From positions 1 through 60,859 of the forward strand of contig CAYYGL010000003.1 in the NCBI GenBank assembly GCA_964471235.1: a DNA stretch of 60,859 nt, given 5' to 3'. Within the stretch, counting starts at the first letter, position 1, and each line of letters opens with the position of its first letter. Made by a program: the position numbers and the translations under genes. Of the stretch, positions 52,494-60,859 are shown one piece after another. The notes under the pieces were generated by a model. That model was not told the DNA's origin and did not search any database. It saw only the letters and a program-made list of their open reading frames with translations. This stretch comes from CAYYGL01 sp964471235 (GTDB taxonomy: Bacteria; Calditrichota; Calditrichia; RBG-13-44-9; J075).

Positions 52494-54428
52494 TTATACC
52501 GCTACTTTGTATTCATTCTGAAAGCGATCCTGCAACTCGTGGAAATCATTCCCCACAATATACAACTGGTGCCATACCTCCAGGTTGATCAACATCCACA
52601 ACCGCACGTGATGATCCACCTGGTTGGTTCGATGTTCTTCGATCAACTTCTGCACTTCATCCCGTCGGAACAGCCCTTCGTTCACAAAATAGGAATTCAT
52701 CAGAATTGAGTTCACAAACGGGTAAAGCTCACTGCGGAACCAGTACGCCACCGGAAACATAAACCCCTGCTTTTCCCGTTTCAGGATTTCCTCGGGAAGA
52801 TGCTTTTCGGCAAACCGTCGCAGGATATATTTCAACCGTTTCCCTTTAATTTTCAAATTGCTGGGCACCTGCGCCATGAATTCCACCAGGGGATGATCCA
52901 GAAATGGCGATCGGGCTTCCAGGCTGTGCGCCATGTTCATCCGGTCGGTCAACATCAGGGTATGTTCGGTGAGACGGGTCATAAAATCGGCATAAAGCAT
53001 CCGGTCAATCGGGTCATCTGCTTTGGCGCGGTTATATTGCTCCACAATAACCTGGTTGGAGTTCACATCTTTCAGACGATTCCACAAATCATCACTAAAG
53101 AGAGCTTGTTTTTGGAGGTGATTGAAGCGGAAGAATGCGGTTGCTTCGGCATAGCGTTCCCCGGCTTCATACTCGGATAATTGATCCATCCAGCGCAATT
53201 TTTGGGGCAGGCTTTTGTAAGTAAAACTATCCGAAAGCCCTAAAAAGAGCGGTCGCAGCAATTTGGTGCGGATAAAAGATGGGATGAGGTTGTAATAATC
53301 AATTAACCCGACACCGCGATAGCGGTCGAATCCGGCAAATAACTCATCGCCGCCGTCCCCGCCCAGCACCACCTTGACATGCCGGGCAGCTAACTGGGCT
53401 GCCTGAAACATACAGGCGGCAATGGGGTCGGAAGGTTCATCCAGGTGCCAGATCATCATGGGCAGCAATTTAATTAAGTTGGCATGCACCACTTCTTCCA
53501 CGTGTTGAGTATGATATTTCTCCGCCACCATGCGGGCATAGGGCAATTCGTTAAAATCCTGTTCTTTCACCCCGATGGCAAATGTTTGGAATGACTGATT
53601 CATAATTTGCCCCATCAACGCCACCACGGTGCTGGTATCCATCCCGCCGCTTAAAAAGGCGCCCACCGGCACATCGCTAATCAGGTGCGACTCCACCGCC
53701 TCAAACAACTTTCCACCCACCCCTTCAATCAGATCATCCTCGGAAAGCCGCATCTTCCGGCGAAAATCCACATCCCAGTAGCGCTGCACATCTACCCGGT
53801 TGTTCCGAAATACCAGGTAATGCCCGGCGGGTAGTTTTTTGATGCCTTCAATCATGGTATGGGGAGCGGGAATAAATCGCAATGATAAGTAATGATGAAC
53901 CGCTTCATAGTTGATGTTGCGCCTGACATTGTTGGCTGCCAGAATGGATTTGACCTCTGATCCGAATAGAAATTCATTGTCCCGGTGTAGGTAAAATAAG
54001 GGTTTCTGCCCGATGCGATCCCGTGCCATAAATAGCTGTTGCCGCTTTTCATCCCACAGGGCAAAGGCAAACATCCCGCTCAGTTTTTCCACACATCGTT
54101 CACCATATTCTTCATATAGATGCACAATCACTTCCGTATCGGTATGGGTTTTAAAACGATGCCCCTTTTCTTCCAGTTCTTTTTTTAGAACCGGGAAATT
54201 GTAGATTTCGCCGTTATAGACAATCCAGATGGTATCGTCTTCATTGCTAATCGGTTGTTTCCCACCATCCAGGTCGATGATGCTCAGGCGACGATGCCCC
54301 AATCCAATCGGGGGTTTGATATAGAATCCCTCGTCATCAGGACCGCGGTGCCGAATTACTTCCGCCATCCTCTTTATTTCCGGCAGACTAACTTCATGAG
54401 TACTAAACTTACCGCATATACCGCACAT
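52494..54428 (-). CDS. asnB: Asparagine synthase (glutamine-hydrolysing) / sugar amidotransferase
   Basis: 644 aa. The start is ATG 54428, because the mature enzyme needs Cys2 (MCGICGKF) as glutaminase nucleophile and GGAGG lies just upstream. The N-terminal Ntn glutaminase domain has IRHRGPDDEG, YNGEIYNF and HTDTEV; the C-terminal synthetase domain has FLSGGMDTSTV (pyrophosphate loop, with Thr in place of the usual second Ser), VLGGDGGDELFAG and LEARSPFLDHPL. In polysaccharide loci such enzymes often amidate a uronic acid or aminoacyl group instead of making asparagine. Longer than E. coli AsnB and of the type common in exopolysaccharide clusters. A second copy lies at the right edge. Confidence 0.9.
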   Translation of the reverse strand: MCGICGKFSTHEVSLPEIKRMAEVIRHRGPDDEGFYIKPPIGLGHRRLSIIDLDGGKQPISNEDDTIWIVYNGEIYNFPVLKKELEEKGHRFKTHTDTEVIVHLYEEYGERCVEKLSGMFAFALWDEKRQQLFMARDRIGQKPLFYLHRDNEFLFGSEVKSILAANNVRRNINYEAVHHYLSLRFIPAPHTMIEGIKKLPAGHYLVFRNNRVDVQRYWDVDFRRKMRLSEDDLIEGVGGKLFEAVESHLISDVPVGAFLSGGMDTSTVVALMGQIMNQSFQTFAIGVKEQDFNELPYARMVAEKYHTQHVEEVVHANLIKLLPMMIWHLDEPSDPIAACMFQAAQLAARHVKVVLGGDGGDELFAGFDRYRGVGLIDYYNLIPSFIRTKLLRPLFLGLSDSFTYKSLPQKLRWMDQLSEYEAGERYAEATAFFRFNHLQKQALFSDDLWNRLKDVNSNQVIVEQYNRAKADDPIDRMLYADFMTRLTEHTLMLTDRMNMAHSLEARSPFLDHPLVEFMAQVPSNLKIKGKRLKYILRRFAEKHLPEEILKREKQGFMFPVAYWFRSELYPFVNSILMNSYFVNEGLFRRDEVQKLIEEHRTNQVDHHVRLWMLINLEVWHQLYIVGNDFHELQDRFQNEYKVAV

Positions 54429-54470
54429 GCTATCCTCCGACTTCAAAGCCGAGCAGGCTTTTGAAGCAAG

Positions 54471-55433
54471 TTAGTGTGTTATCCAATTTCTTATATGTGA
54501 TATCAATGTGCCAATTATTTTAGAATCGTAACAGACCCTTGAGAAGAAAAAACCGGTGTTGAGATAATGATCGGTATCCGGCACGGTCCAATAAGTAACT
54601 GGCGGTGCAATTTGTGATGTTATTCTGCGAAGGAATTGTAAATCCGCCGGGTCTTCTTTTGCGCCGTCAATGAACATGATTGGGATGTGCCCGGCTTCCG
54701 AGAGCTTCGCCAGGTAGTTTTCGATATCCAGCGGTTGATAAACCGCTTGCCAAAGGTCATAAGGTAATGGATATGATAATTGCATATCTTTTTGCCAGCG
54801 TTTTAAAAAATATTCCCGGTCCGGCGAGTTATCTTGAAAAAAGCGTTCCCGAAGCCGCCGCGGGGGACCAATCAACACCAGTTTTTTGATCCGCTTATCC
54901 CGTTGCATCGCTGCCAGGGCAACACCGGCGCCAAAGGAATGACCAATCAGGAAAATCCGGGAAGTGTCGGCCAAGGGTTGCTTACTGAGAAAATCAATGG
55001 CGTGAATGACATCCGCCGCAAAATTAAAATCTTTCGGTGAGGTTAATGCCGGAGGATCATCCGATTCTCCGTAACCACGCAAATCGATATTCAAGACCAT
55101 GAAATTCATTTGCTGAAATTTGGCTGCCATTACCTGCATCAGGGGCAACTTTCTTCCGTTAAGTGAAGACCCATGCAGCAAGATGATACATGGGGAAGGA
55201 ACACCGCTGGCAGGTGGATATAAATCCCCGGTAATGGTGAGTTGATCGGATTTAAAATGAACCTGAGTTGACCGATCCAGTTGAAGGCAATGCAGGGAAG
55301 AGAAGGAATGAACATTGGTTAAATATCTAAGTTGTTTGATTTCGTTGCGAAATGTATAAGACTGGCTGATGCCAACAACAGCTACCACCATCAGGATCAG
55401 GAAACCGAACCAAACAATTTTTTTGTGTCGCAT
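54471..55433 (-). CDS. Membrane-anchored alpha/beta hydrolase
   Basis: 320 aa. An N-terminal hydrophobic segment (about 8-24, uncleaved anchor or signal) precedes an alpha/beta-hydrolase fold: LLHGSS oxyanion region, IDLRGYGES, GHSFGAG with the nucleophile serine, FIDGAKEDP for the acid and DTDHYL for the catalytic histidine. The triad is complete. It probably works outside the cytoplasm on an ester or thioester, for example to remove or transfer an acyl group on the glycan. The gene lies 4 nt after the SDR stop and 42 nt upstream of the asparagine synthase start. Confidence 0.82.
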   Translation of the reverse strand: MRHKKIVWFGFLILMVVAVVGISQSYTFRNEIKQLRYLTNVHSFSSLHCLQLDRSTQVHFKSDQLTITGDLYPPASGVPSPCIILLHGSSLNGRKLPLMQVMAAKFQQMNFMVLNIDLRGYGESDDPPALTSPKDFNFAADVIHAIDFLSKQPLADTSRIFLIGHSFGAGVALAAMQRDKRIKKLVLIGPPRRLRERFFQDNSPDREYFLKRWQKDMQLSYPLPYDLWQAVYQPLDIENYLAKLSEAGHIPIMFIDGAKEDPADLQFLRRITSQIAPPVTYWTVPDTDHYLNTGFFFSRVCYDSKIIGTLISHIRNWITH

Positions 55434-55437
55434 TAAA

Positions 55438-56421
55438 CTACCCGGAAAGATTTTCCAGCCACGTTTGACTTTCTTTTAAACCTTCCTCAAAAGTAAATCG
55501 GGGATTGAAATCCAACATTTTTCGGGCTTTACTGATATCGAAGGCATTGTTGGTGTCAAAGAACTCCAGGGTACGGCGTGAAATGGGAGGTTCTTTTCCT
55601 ATTAACCCAAACACCGTTTCTGCGGTGGCGGCAATGGCAACCCCTACACGGTATGGCAGACTGACCACCGGCCCCGGGGTGCCCAGTGCCTGCACAAAAC
55701 CATCCACCAATTCCCGGGTGGTAATGGCGCGCTCCCCGGCAATCAGAAATGTTTCCCCGACCGCCGCCTCGTGCTCCATGGCTAAACGGAATCCCTCTAA
55801 CATATCGGCAATGTAAATGGGATGCCGCAGATTATCCCCCTTGCCAATCATTACAAAGCGCTTTTTCTTTAAGGTGCGATATAATTTTTGCGTGCGCGGA
55901 CAGCCAGGTCCGTAAACCCAGGCCGGGCGGATGATCACCACCGGGAAATTGTTTTTAGCGGCGTATTCGTTGACCACCCCCTCACCGGCTAATTTGGTCT
56001 CCCCATAAATGGATTGAGGATGACATTCGCTCTCCTCGTTGGCTGGCAGGGTGGTCAGGTTGCCGTAGATTCCCACGGAACTGACGTGGATGTACCGGGA
56101 AACGCCTTTTTGTTGCGATAGTTTTAACAGCGGTTCCAGGCTGTGCACATTGATATCCCAGTATTCGGATTCTCCCAGGCTGATTTGCAGGTGGGCGCTG
56201 GCTAAATGAAAGACCACATCTACCTGCTCCAAAGCTTCTTCCATCAATGATTGCTTCCGAAAATCCCCGGTGAGCGCTTTAAAACGAGGTGGTTTGCCAT
56301 CCACCGGCTGTTCCGGATAGTGGATATCCACTCCCACAACGGTATGCCCGTTATCCGCTAAAAAATTTGCCAGATGATAGCCGATGAACCCACCGGCGCC
56401 GGTGACTAAAATTTTCTTCAT
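55438..56421 (-). CDS. NAD-dependent epimerase/dehydratase (extended SDR)
   Basis: 327 aa. It has TGAGGFIG at the N-terminus, VGVDIHYP with an Asp at the end of the second strand (NAD preference), HVSSVGIYG with the catalytic Ser region and YGETK as YxxxK. The substrate side carries RPAWVYGPG and HPIYIADMLEG, typical of nucleotide-sugar 4-epimerases, dehydratases and 3-beta-HSD-like members. ATG 56421 has AGGAG upstream. Likely converts a UDP- or GDP-sugar precursor for this glycan. It cannot be assigned to a single reaction. Confidence 0.87.
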   Translation of the reverse strand: MKKILVTGAGGFIGYHLANFLADNGHTVVGVDIHYPEQPVDGKPPRFKALTGDFRKQSLMEEALEQVDVVFHLASAHLQISLGESEYWDINVHSLEPLLKLSQQKGVSRYIHVSSVGIYGNLTTLPANEESECHPQSIYGETKLAGEGVVNEYAAKNNFPVVIIRPAWVYGPGCPRTQKLYRTLKKKRFVMIGKGDNLRHPIYIADMLEGFRLAMEHEAAVGETFLIAGERAITTRELVDGFVQALGTPGPVVSLPYRVGVAIAATAETVFGLIGKEPPISRRTLEFFDTNNAFDISKARKMLDFNPRFTFEEGLKESQTWLENLSG

Positions 56422-56433
56422 TTTCTCCTGTTG

Positions 56434-57237
56434 TTATTTTCTGCCTTCCACAATCACCACATACCCGCGGGTAAAAAAGAGCAGGTAGTCGAGACTGGAA
56501 ATGATTTTAAAAAAGGGATAGATGAGGGAATACATTTTGTAAGTCTTCTCGACCGATCGAAGTTGCTCTTCCGTTGCCGGGGCAATGGTGCCCTCTTCCA
56601 CCTCCACCTTACTTTTTTTAGCCAACACCATCACATACATAAAATTGATGCCCAGCTCCAGCATCTCGGTAAAAAAACGGGAGAAGGTTCTCTTACCGAC
56701 CGGCTTAAAATTCGCCTGTTCCATAAAAGAATTTAACTCCCTGGCGCTGTAGCCGTCCACCACATGCCCGTATTTCTCCTTGGTCATTCCCACCATGTTT
56801 TTGATGATGTTGGCGATTTTGGTCTTCTGCCCGCCCGGCACAGTGATAATAACCCTGCCATTGGGTTTGGTGATTCGCTGCAACTCTTTGGTAAAGACCA
56901 CCGGGTGCTCCATGTGCTCCAGGCAGTCAATGGAGATGACGATGTCGAAATAATCATCCGGATAGGGCAATTTGTCATAGGTCACGTGTTTCACCTCATC
57001 GCCCAGCAACTCCGACATCTCGGCAATGCTGGTATCTTCCAGGTCTGCCCAGGACCATTGCCCGCCCAGCGCCCGGAGATTGTAATTCATGGCGCCGTTG
57101 TTATCACCGGAGGTTACCAGCAAACATTTGTCCCCGGGCTTGATGGCGCCCAACATCTTTTTCAGGTTGTGCAATCTCAACTGCTTTTTCAGCGTTTTTC
57201 GAAACATTCTCAACTGCCAGGGAGTGTTATGACTCAT
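56434..57237 (-). CDS. Class I SAM-dependent methyltransferase
   Basis: 267 aa. The motif I position reads LLVTSGDNNGAMNY, which departs from the usual ExGxGxG; later motifs are clearer: YPDDYFDIVISIDCLEHMEHP and PNGRVIITVPGG. That is the pattern of Methyltransf_11-like enzymes. The C-terminal 60 residues contain a hydrophobic pair (MYSLIYPFFKIISSLDYLLFF) that may associate with the membrane, so the acceptor could be a lipid-linked intermediate. ATG 57237 has AGAGGTTGG upstream. First gene of the operon running down to 50705. Confidence 0.82.
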   Translation of the reverse strand: MSHNTPWQLRMFRKTLKKQLRLHNLKKMLGAIKPGDKCLLVTSGDNNGAMNYNLRALGGQWSWADLEDTSIAEMSELLGDEVKHVTYDKLPYPDDYFDIVISIDCLEHMEHPVVFTKELQRITKPNGRVIITVPGGQKTKIANIIKNMVGMTKEKYGHVVDGYSARELNSFMEQANFKPVGKRTFSRFFTEMLELGINFMYVMVLAKKSKVEVEEGTIAPATEEQLRSVEKTYKMYSLIYPFFKIISSLDYLLFFTRGYVVIVEGRK

Positions 57238-57594
57238 ATATCCAACCTCTGTTTGGTGTTACTTTAAGAGTTTGAAGAAATTTCGCAGATTCCGGTATTT
57301 TGAGTTCGGCAAAAAACCGCTACGAAGTAGCTCCTGCGGAGGAATGACAACTAATTGAGACTTACTCAGGGTTACGGATAAAATAACTTCCCAGCCTGCC
57401 CCGATGGGGAATTGGGAGATTTGACATTCAGCTTGTTGTGGCTAACGGAACTCATCCCCAGCCCCTCTTCTGGAAAGAGAGGGGAGTTTCTCCCCCTTCT
57501 CTTTTGCAAAAGAAGGGGGTTGGGGGGATGAGTTCCGAAAAAAGCAGACAAAATGCCAAAAAATGAAATCCGGAAATAATTAAATCAGCAGGCT
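57238..57594. other. 357-bp intergenic region with repeat sequences
   Basis: No reading frame is convincing. Besides the 92-bp cloverleaf repeat (57446-57537) it has two tiny adjacent hairpins, CTACGAAGTAG (57320-57330) and CTCCTGCGGAG (57331-57341), whose surroundings resemble short dispersed repeats seen in many genomes. The methyltransferase operon promoter must lie here but could not be placed. Confidence 0.55.
57446..57537. repeat. 92-bp cloverleaf-shaped inverted repeat
   Basis: Perfect 14-bp outer arms, CGGAACTCATCCCC (57446-57459) and its inverse (57524-57537), enclose two further hairpins: CCCCTCT/AGAGGGG (57462-57468 and 57478-57484) and CCCCCTTCT/AGAAGGGGG (57492-57500 and 57511-57519), the latter with TTTTGCAAAA in its loop. 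The whole can fold as a three-way junction in DNA or RNA. Only one copy in this window. REP- or MITE-like, 58 nt after the stop of the GlpD-like gene. Confidence 0.85.
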
Positions 57595-59106
57595 TTAACA
57601 ATTTATTTTTTCACCGTTTATTGGTGTAGTTTCCTGGTAAAATTTTTCCACTCGTTCAATTTCTTGTTGGCAGCGCTGCTCATCCCAGTCGAACAAGCGA
57701 GCAACTTGAGGCGCTAAGGTAACCGCCAACCGGGGCAAATTCCCCAGGTTGGTGCGCCGGACGATCAAGTCATCCAGATGAACCACTGCCTCTTCCCGGA
57801 TAATCCGCTGCAATTCCTCAATCCATTCCCGGGGTAACTCCTGCATTTGGGAATTCAGGTTAAAGAGACCGCGAATCGGCTGCCGGGGCCGATGCTCCCG
57901 GTTTTTCTTTGCTGCCCCGGGATTGATTGTGGTAACCACCTTTTCGGCAACCAGCCGCGCCGTGGTAAATTTCACCCCGGAGACACTGTATAGCCCTTTG
58001 GGACCGCCGCTTTTCCCATGGTCCAGAATCACCTCTCTCACTGCCAATTGATTGGTGCCTTCGGTGCGGGCGGGCAGCAGCCCGGAGAAAATGTGCAAAA
58101 TATCTTCCCGGCGTAAATTCAACCCGGGAACGGTATCATTAATATCCCGGATAAAATTCTCAATGGAGGCTTCCGAGGGCAGGGGCTGTTTTTCCACCCC
58201 GTTCCAGGGCTGATGGATGGTTCCGGCAAGCAGATAGCCATTCCAGGAGCGCAGGAAATAGACCTGGGCATCCGGTTTTTTGGGGGCTAATGCCAGGGCA
58301 TAGTCGGAAAGCGGGGGATGGTCGAATAAGAGATTCCAGGCGATGGAACTGTGAAACAGTTTGGGGTAATCCTGGTGAAAGCGGGTGGCTAATTGCCGGC
58401 ACCAGGGTCCGGCAGTATTCACCACCACCGGGGCGTGAAACTGATACTCACCACCGCCGGCGTGATCCATCGCGGCGACTCCTGATACCGCTGAACCGGC
58501 AGTAAGCAATTCGGTAACTTCCATGTAATTCACAGCCGTTGCGCCCAGGGAGACTGCCCAGCGCAGCATTTCCATTAGCAGCCGCTGGGAGTCGGGCATG
58601 GAAGCATCATACCAGATGGCACCGCCTTTCAACCCCCGCCCATCCACCATGGGGAAAAATTCCTTCACCCGCGCAGGTGGAATGACGTTCCCGCCCGGTA
58701 AGTTGTTTTCCCGGGGAACCGAACGATTTCGATGAAGCGAGAGAATGTCATTTATCATTAACGCAGTGCGAAGAATGGAAGGACGGAACAGCCCATTGCC
58801 ATAGAGGGGCATCAGGCAGGGCAGGGGCTTTACCAATTCCGGAAAATGCTGTAGCAGCCAGCGCCGTTCGCCCACGGATTCAAAAAAGCGGTGCAAATCC
58901 ATTTTTTGCAAATAGCGGAACCCGCCATGCACGATGCGCAGGCTGTTATAGCTGGTAGCGCCGCCGAAATCATCCCGTTCCAAAAGCAATGGACGGAGAC
59001 CCCGTGCCGCTGCTTCCCTTGCCAGGGCAACGCCGTAAATGCCGCCGCCAACGATGATCACATCATAGGTTTTCTCGGCTGCTTCTGCCGGATCTCGCTT
59101 TATCAT
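57595..59106 (-). CDS. GlpD-like FAD-dependent oxidoreductase (glycerol-3-phosphate dehydrogenase family)
   Basis: 503 aa. N-terminal FAD site VIIVGGGIYGVALA with LLLERDDFGGATSYNS and VHGGFRYLQ, the GlpD signature; later VNTAGPWC and YSVSGVKFTTAR near residue 390 complete the FAD-binding part. The C-terminal helical domain is shorter than in E. coli GlpD. It would oxidise glycerol-3-phosphate or a related polyol phosphate or hydroxy acid, passing electrons to quinone. Next to an amidotransferase in a glycan locus, the substrate may be a sugar derivative. ATG 59106 has GAGGTG upstream and follows the asparagine synthase stop by 15 nt. Confidence 0.82.
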   Translation of the reverse strand: MIKRDPAEAAEKTYDVIIVGGGIYGVALAREAAARGLRPLLLERDDFGGATSYNSLRIVHGGFRYLQKMDLHRFFESVGERRWLLQHFPELVKPLPCLMPLYGNGLFRPSILRTALMINDILSLHRNRSVPRENNLPGGNVIPPARVKEFFPMVDGRGLKGGAIWYDASMPDSQRLLMEMLRWAVSLGATAVNYMEVTELLTAGSAVSGVAAMDHAGGGEYQFHAPVVVNTAGPWCRQLATRFHQDYPKLFHSSIAWNLLFDHPPLSDYALALAPKKPDAQVYFLRSWNGYLLAGTIHQPWNGVEKQPLPSEASIENFIRDINDTVPGLNLRREDILHIFSGLLPARTEGTNQLAVREVILDHGKSGGPKGLYSVSGVKFTTARLVAEKVVTTINPGAAKKNREHRPRQPIRGLFNLNSQMQELPREWIEELQRIIREEAVVHLDDLIVRRTNLGNLPRLAVTLAPQVARLFDWDEQRCQQEIERVEKFYQETTPINGEKINC

Positions 59107-59121
59107 GACACCTCGATTCCG

Positions 59122-60859
59122 TTAACGGGGATCCAATACACTGTTCCGGGGCTGGGAAATCGGTGCTTCCAGCCATAATTTCTGCCAGGCATGAAAGACA
59201 ATCAATGCCCATAGAATGTGGCTATGATTGGCAATCCCTTTCCGATGCTCCGCTTTCAATCGCTCGATCGTTTCAACCCGGAAGATTCCGTCAGCAGAAA
59301 TTTTTTGCGGGGAGAGCAATTCATCCACCAGGGAGCGGAATTCATTGTTCAGCCAATGCTTGATGGGGATGCTGAAGCCTTCCTTGGGACGGTAAACACA
59401 CTCCCGCGGTACATGGCGGGCAGCAACTTTTTTTAAAATTACTTTGGTCTCGTTGGAAGTCACTTTCAATGCTTCCGGCACCTGAAATGCCAATTCCACC
59501 ACATCGGGTGCCAGGTAGGGTACCCGGGCTTCCAACGAGACGGCCATGGACATCCGGTCAACTTTGGTGAGGATGTTATCCACTAAGTAGCTCTTCACAT
59601 CCACGTATAGACTGCGGTTGAGATGTCCGCGGTCACCGGCTTGTTGAAACAATTGGCTAATGTGTGCCGATGCCGGAACGGTCATTTCCGATAGAGCGGT
59701 TTCGGTAAACAATTGCCGGCGGGCAGCCTCCCCGAGGAACATCCGCCAGCGGGCATGGGATAATTCCGCAGGATGCTCTAACCCTTCCAGAAAGCGCTTG
59801 GCTTTGTTGATCAATCCCTTCTTCTTGGCAGTGGGGCGTAGGGAGTTGATGACCGGCTCAATCAGCAGGTGACGAAGGAAAGAAGGGATACGCCCATATT
59901 GCAGTGCCTTGTTCTCCGCCAGGTAGGTCTCGTACCCGCCGAACAACTCATCCCCGCCGTCACCGCTCAGCACCACCGTCACATACTGCCGCGCCAGTCG
60001 TGATACCAGGAAGGTGGGAAAAATGGAAAAATCGCCGATGGGATCATCCAGAAAATACATCAACTGCTCGTAAAGCTCCAGCACATCCGGTTTAATGATC
60101 TCATCTTTATGATCCACTTTTAGATGGTCGGCAACCTTGCGCGCCCATTGCAATTCGTTGTAGGTGGGATCATCAAACCCGATGCTGAAGGTCTGCGCTT
60201 CCCCCATGGAGGCAACAATTAACGAGGAATCCACCCCACCGGACAAAAAAGCGCCTAACGGCACATCGCTGATCAACTGCATTCGGGTGGAGGTGCGCAC
60301 CTTCTCCTCCACCAGACTCTCCCATTCCGCGGGGGAACGGGGTGCCGTGGCATCGTCAGGCAATGGGATATCCCAATAACTCTGCGGTTGACAACCCGGC
60401 GATTGCAAATCAATGACCAGCATGGAAGCCGGTTCTAATTTGCGCACCGCTTTTAACAGGGTCGCCTGACCGGGCACGTATTCCCAGGTTAAAAACTCTC
60501 CCAGGGCATTCAGGTCCAGAGTGCGCTCCACCATCTCGCTTGCCAGGAGCGCTTTAATCTCCGAACCGAACACGATGTAATCATCCGTATAGGCATAATA
60601 AAAGGGTTTGATGCCGATATGATCCCGCACCAACAGCAGCCGCTGCTGCTGCCGGTCGTGCAGGGCAATGGCAAACATGCCGTTTAAATAGCCGGGGAAT
60701 TGATCGCCGTATTCTTCGTAGGCGTGAACAATCACCTCGGTGTCGGTATTGGTTTTAAACTCATGCCCCCGGGCAGCGAGTTGTTTTCGTAATTCCGGGA
60801 AGTTATAAATCTCCCCGTTAAAGACTGTCCAGACCGATTGATCCTCGTTGTAAATCGGT
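59122..60859 (-). CDS. asnB: Asparagine synthase-type amidotransferase, 5' end beyond window
   Basis: About 578 codons are present and the frame is open at the right edge (PIYNEDQSVWTVFNGEIYNF is readable there), so only the first part of the glutaminase domain, with Cys2, is missing. The rest is intact: NTDTEV, RDHIGIKPFYY, and a synthetase domain with FLSGGVDSSL, VLSGDGGDELFGG and LEARVPYLAPD. It differs clearly in sequence from the copy at 52494. In this setting it probably amidates a carboxyl group on a sugar or intermediate, although ordinary asparagine synthesis cannot be excluded. It precedes the GlpD-like gene by 15 nt. Confidence 0.9.
   Translation of the reverse strand, partial: PIYNEDQSVWTVFNGEIYNFPELRKQLAARGHEFKTNTDTEVIVHAYEEYGDQFPGYLNGMFAIALHDRQQQRLLLVRDHIGIKPFYYAYTDDYIVFGSEIKALLASEMVERTLDLNALGEFLTWEYVPGQATLLKAVRKLEPASMLVIDLQSPGCQPQSYWDIPLPDDATAPRSPAEWESLVEEKVRTSTRMQLISDVPLGAFLSGGVDSSLIVASMGEAQTFSIGFDDPTYNELQWARKVADHLKVDHKDEIIKPDVLELYEQLMYFLDDPIGDFSIFPTFLVSRLARQYVTVVLSGDGGDELFGGYETYLAENKALQYGRIPSFLRHLLIEPVINSLRPTAKKKGLINKAKRFLEGLEHPAELSHARWRMFLGEAARRQLFTETALSEMTVPASAHISQLFQQAGDRGHLNRSLYVDVKSYLVDNILTKVDRMSMAVSLEARVPYLAPDVVELAFQVPEALKVTSNETKVILKKVAARHVPRECVYRPKEGFSIPIKHWLNNEFRSLVDELLSPQKISADGIFRVETIERLKAEHRKGIANHSHILWALIVFHAWQKLWLEAPISQPRNSVLDPR

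Noticed and set aside
52494..60859. Exosortase/PEP-CTERM locus, since asparagine-synthase-type genes often accompany XrtA
   Set aside because: No exosortase, no PEP-CTERM tail and no PrsK/PrsR-type regulators are present; secreted proteins here carry other C-terminal signals.
1..60859. CRISPR array, tRNA, rRNA, integrase, transposase or phage genes
   Set aside because: No spaced direct repeats, no tRNA-like cloverleaf with CCA context and no recombinase motifs were seen on either strand.

Overview
The window is one almost unbroken polysaccharide and cell-surface glycan locus. All 45 protein genes I can support are on the minus strand, so transcription runs from high to low coordinates. The organism looks like a member of the FCB superphylum outside the classical Bacteroidia (Calditrichota, KSB1 or a similar lineage). 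Two secreted proteins end in the FlgD-like, Por/T9SS-type sorting fold (NPFN start, GREV or GQRV centre, short K-rich end), Shine-Dalgarno sites are GGAGG-like, and candidate promoters look like ordinary sigma-70 sites. This lineage call is an inference. There are no tRNA or rRNA genes, no CRISPR array, no phage genes and no insertion sequence.

Layout in transcription order, from the right edge. (1) 60859-57595: an asparagine-synthase-type amidotransferase (cut by the edge) and a GlpD-like FAD oxidoreductase, followed by a 92-bp cloverleaf-shaped inverted repeat. (2) 57237-50705: methyltransferase, SDR epimerase, alpha/beta hydrolase, a second asparagine synthase, a hexapeptide acyltransferase and a UPF0104 membrane protein. 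(3) 50531-46610: two secreted proteins, a DUF5060-type glycosidase-like protein and a sialate O-acetylesterase-like protein. (4) 46384-42229: a GtrB-type polyprenyl-phosphate glycosyltransferase, a paralogue lacking the DxD motif, and a GT-C membrane transferase. (5) 42165-33935: wecB, four GT4 transferases and a cytoplasmic heparinase II/III-family protein. (6) 33787-31274: a secreted heparinase II/III-family protein. (7) 30801-24929: a polytopic membrane protein, a NodB-type deacetylase, a GtrB-type transferase, a second UPF0104 protein and a ChbG/HpnK-type deacetylase, closed by an intrinsic terminator.

(8) 24733-17804 is a carbamoylation block: NodU/TobZ-type carbamoyltransferase, SxtJ, a 52-residue DUF5989 protein, a terminator-like hairpin, then carA and carB, which make carbamoyl phosphate. 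(9) 17555-10228: GT2, acyl carrier protein, a LarA-like nickel-pincer racemase with every cofactor residue I could check, SDR, methyltransferase, GT2 and GT-C. (10) A gene-free 645 bp stretch. (11) 9582 to the left edge: a tandem DPM1/GT2 fusion, a secreted GH26-like protein, a GT-C transferase, a UbiA prenyltransferase, a rifampin-phosphotransferase-like dikinase and a protein with the DxDDT motif of class II terpene cyclases.

Together the genes would make nucleotide-linked and polyprenyl-phosphate-linked sugars, assemble and decorate a glycan (carbamoyl, acyl, amide and methyl groups, deacetylation), and trim it outside the cell. No Wzx, no ABC exporter, no recognisable Wzy and no initiating phosphoglycosyltransferase is visible, so export and initiation are either encoded elsewhere or done by the UPF0104 and GT-C proteins. 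The most unusual parts are the nickel-pincer racemase with its carrier protein, the carbamoyltransferase block with its own carAB, the UbiA / RPH-like / DxDDT trio, and a shared C-terminal tail on two unrelated secreted enzymes.
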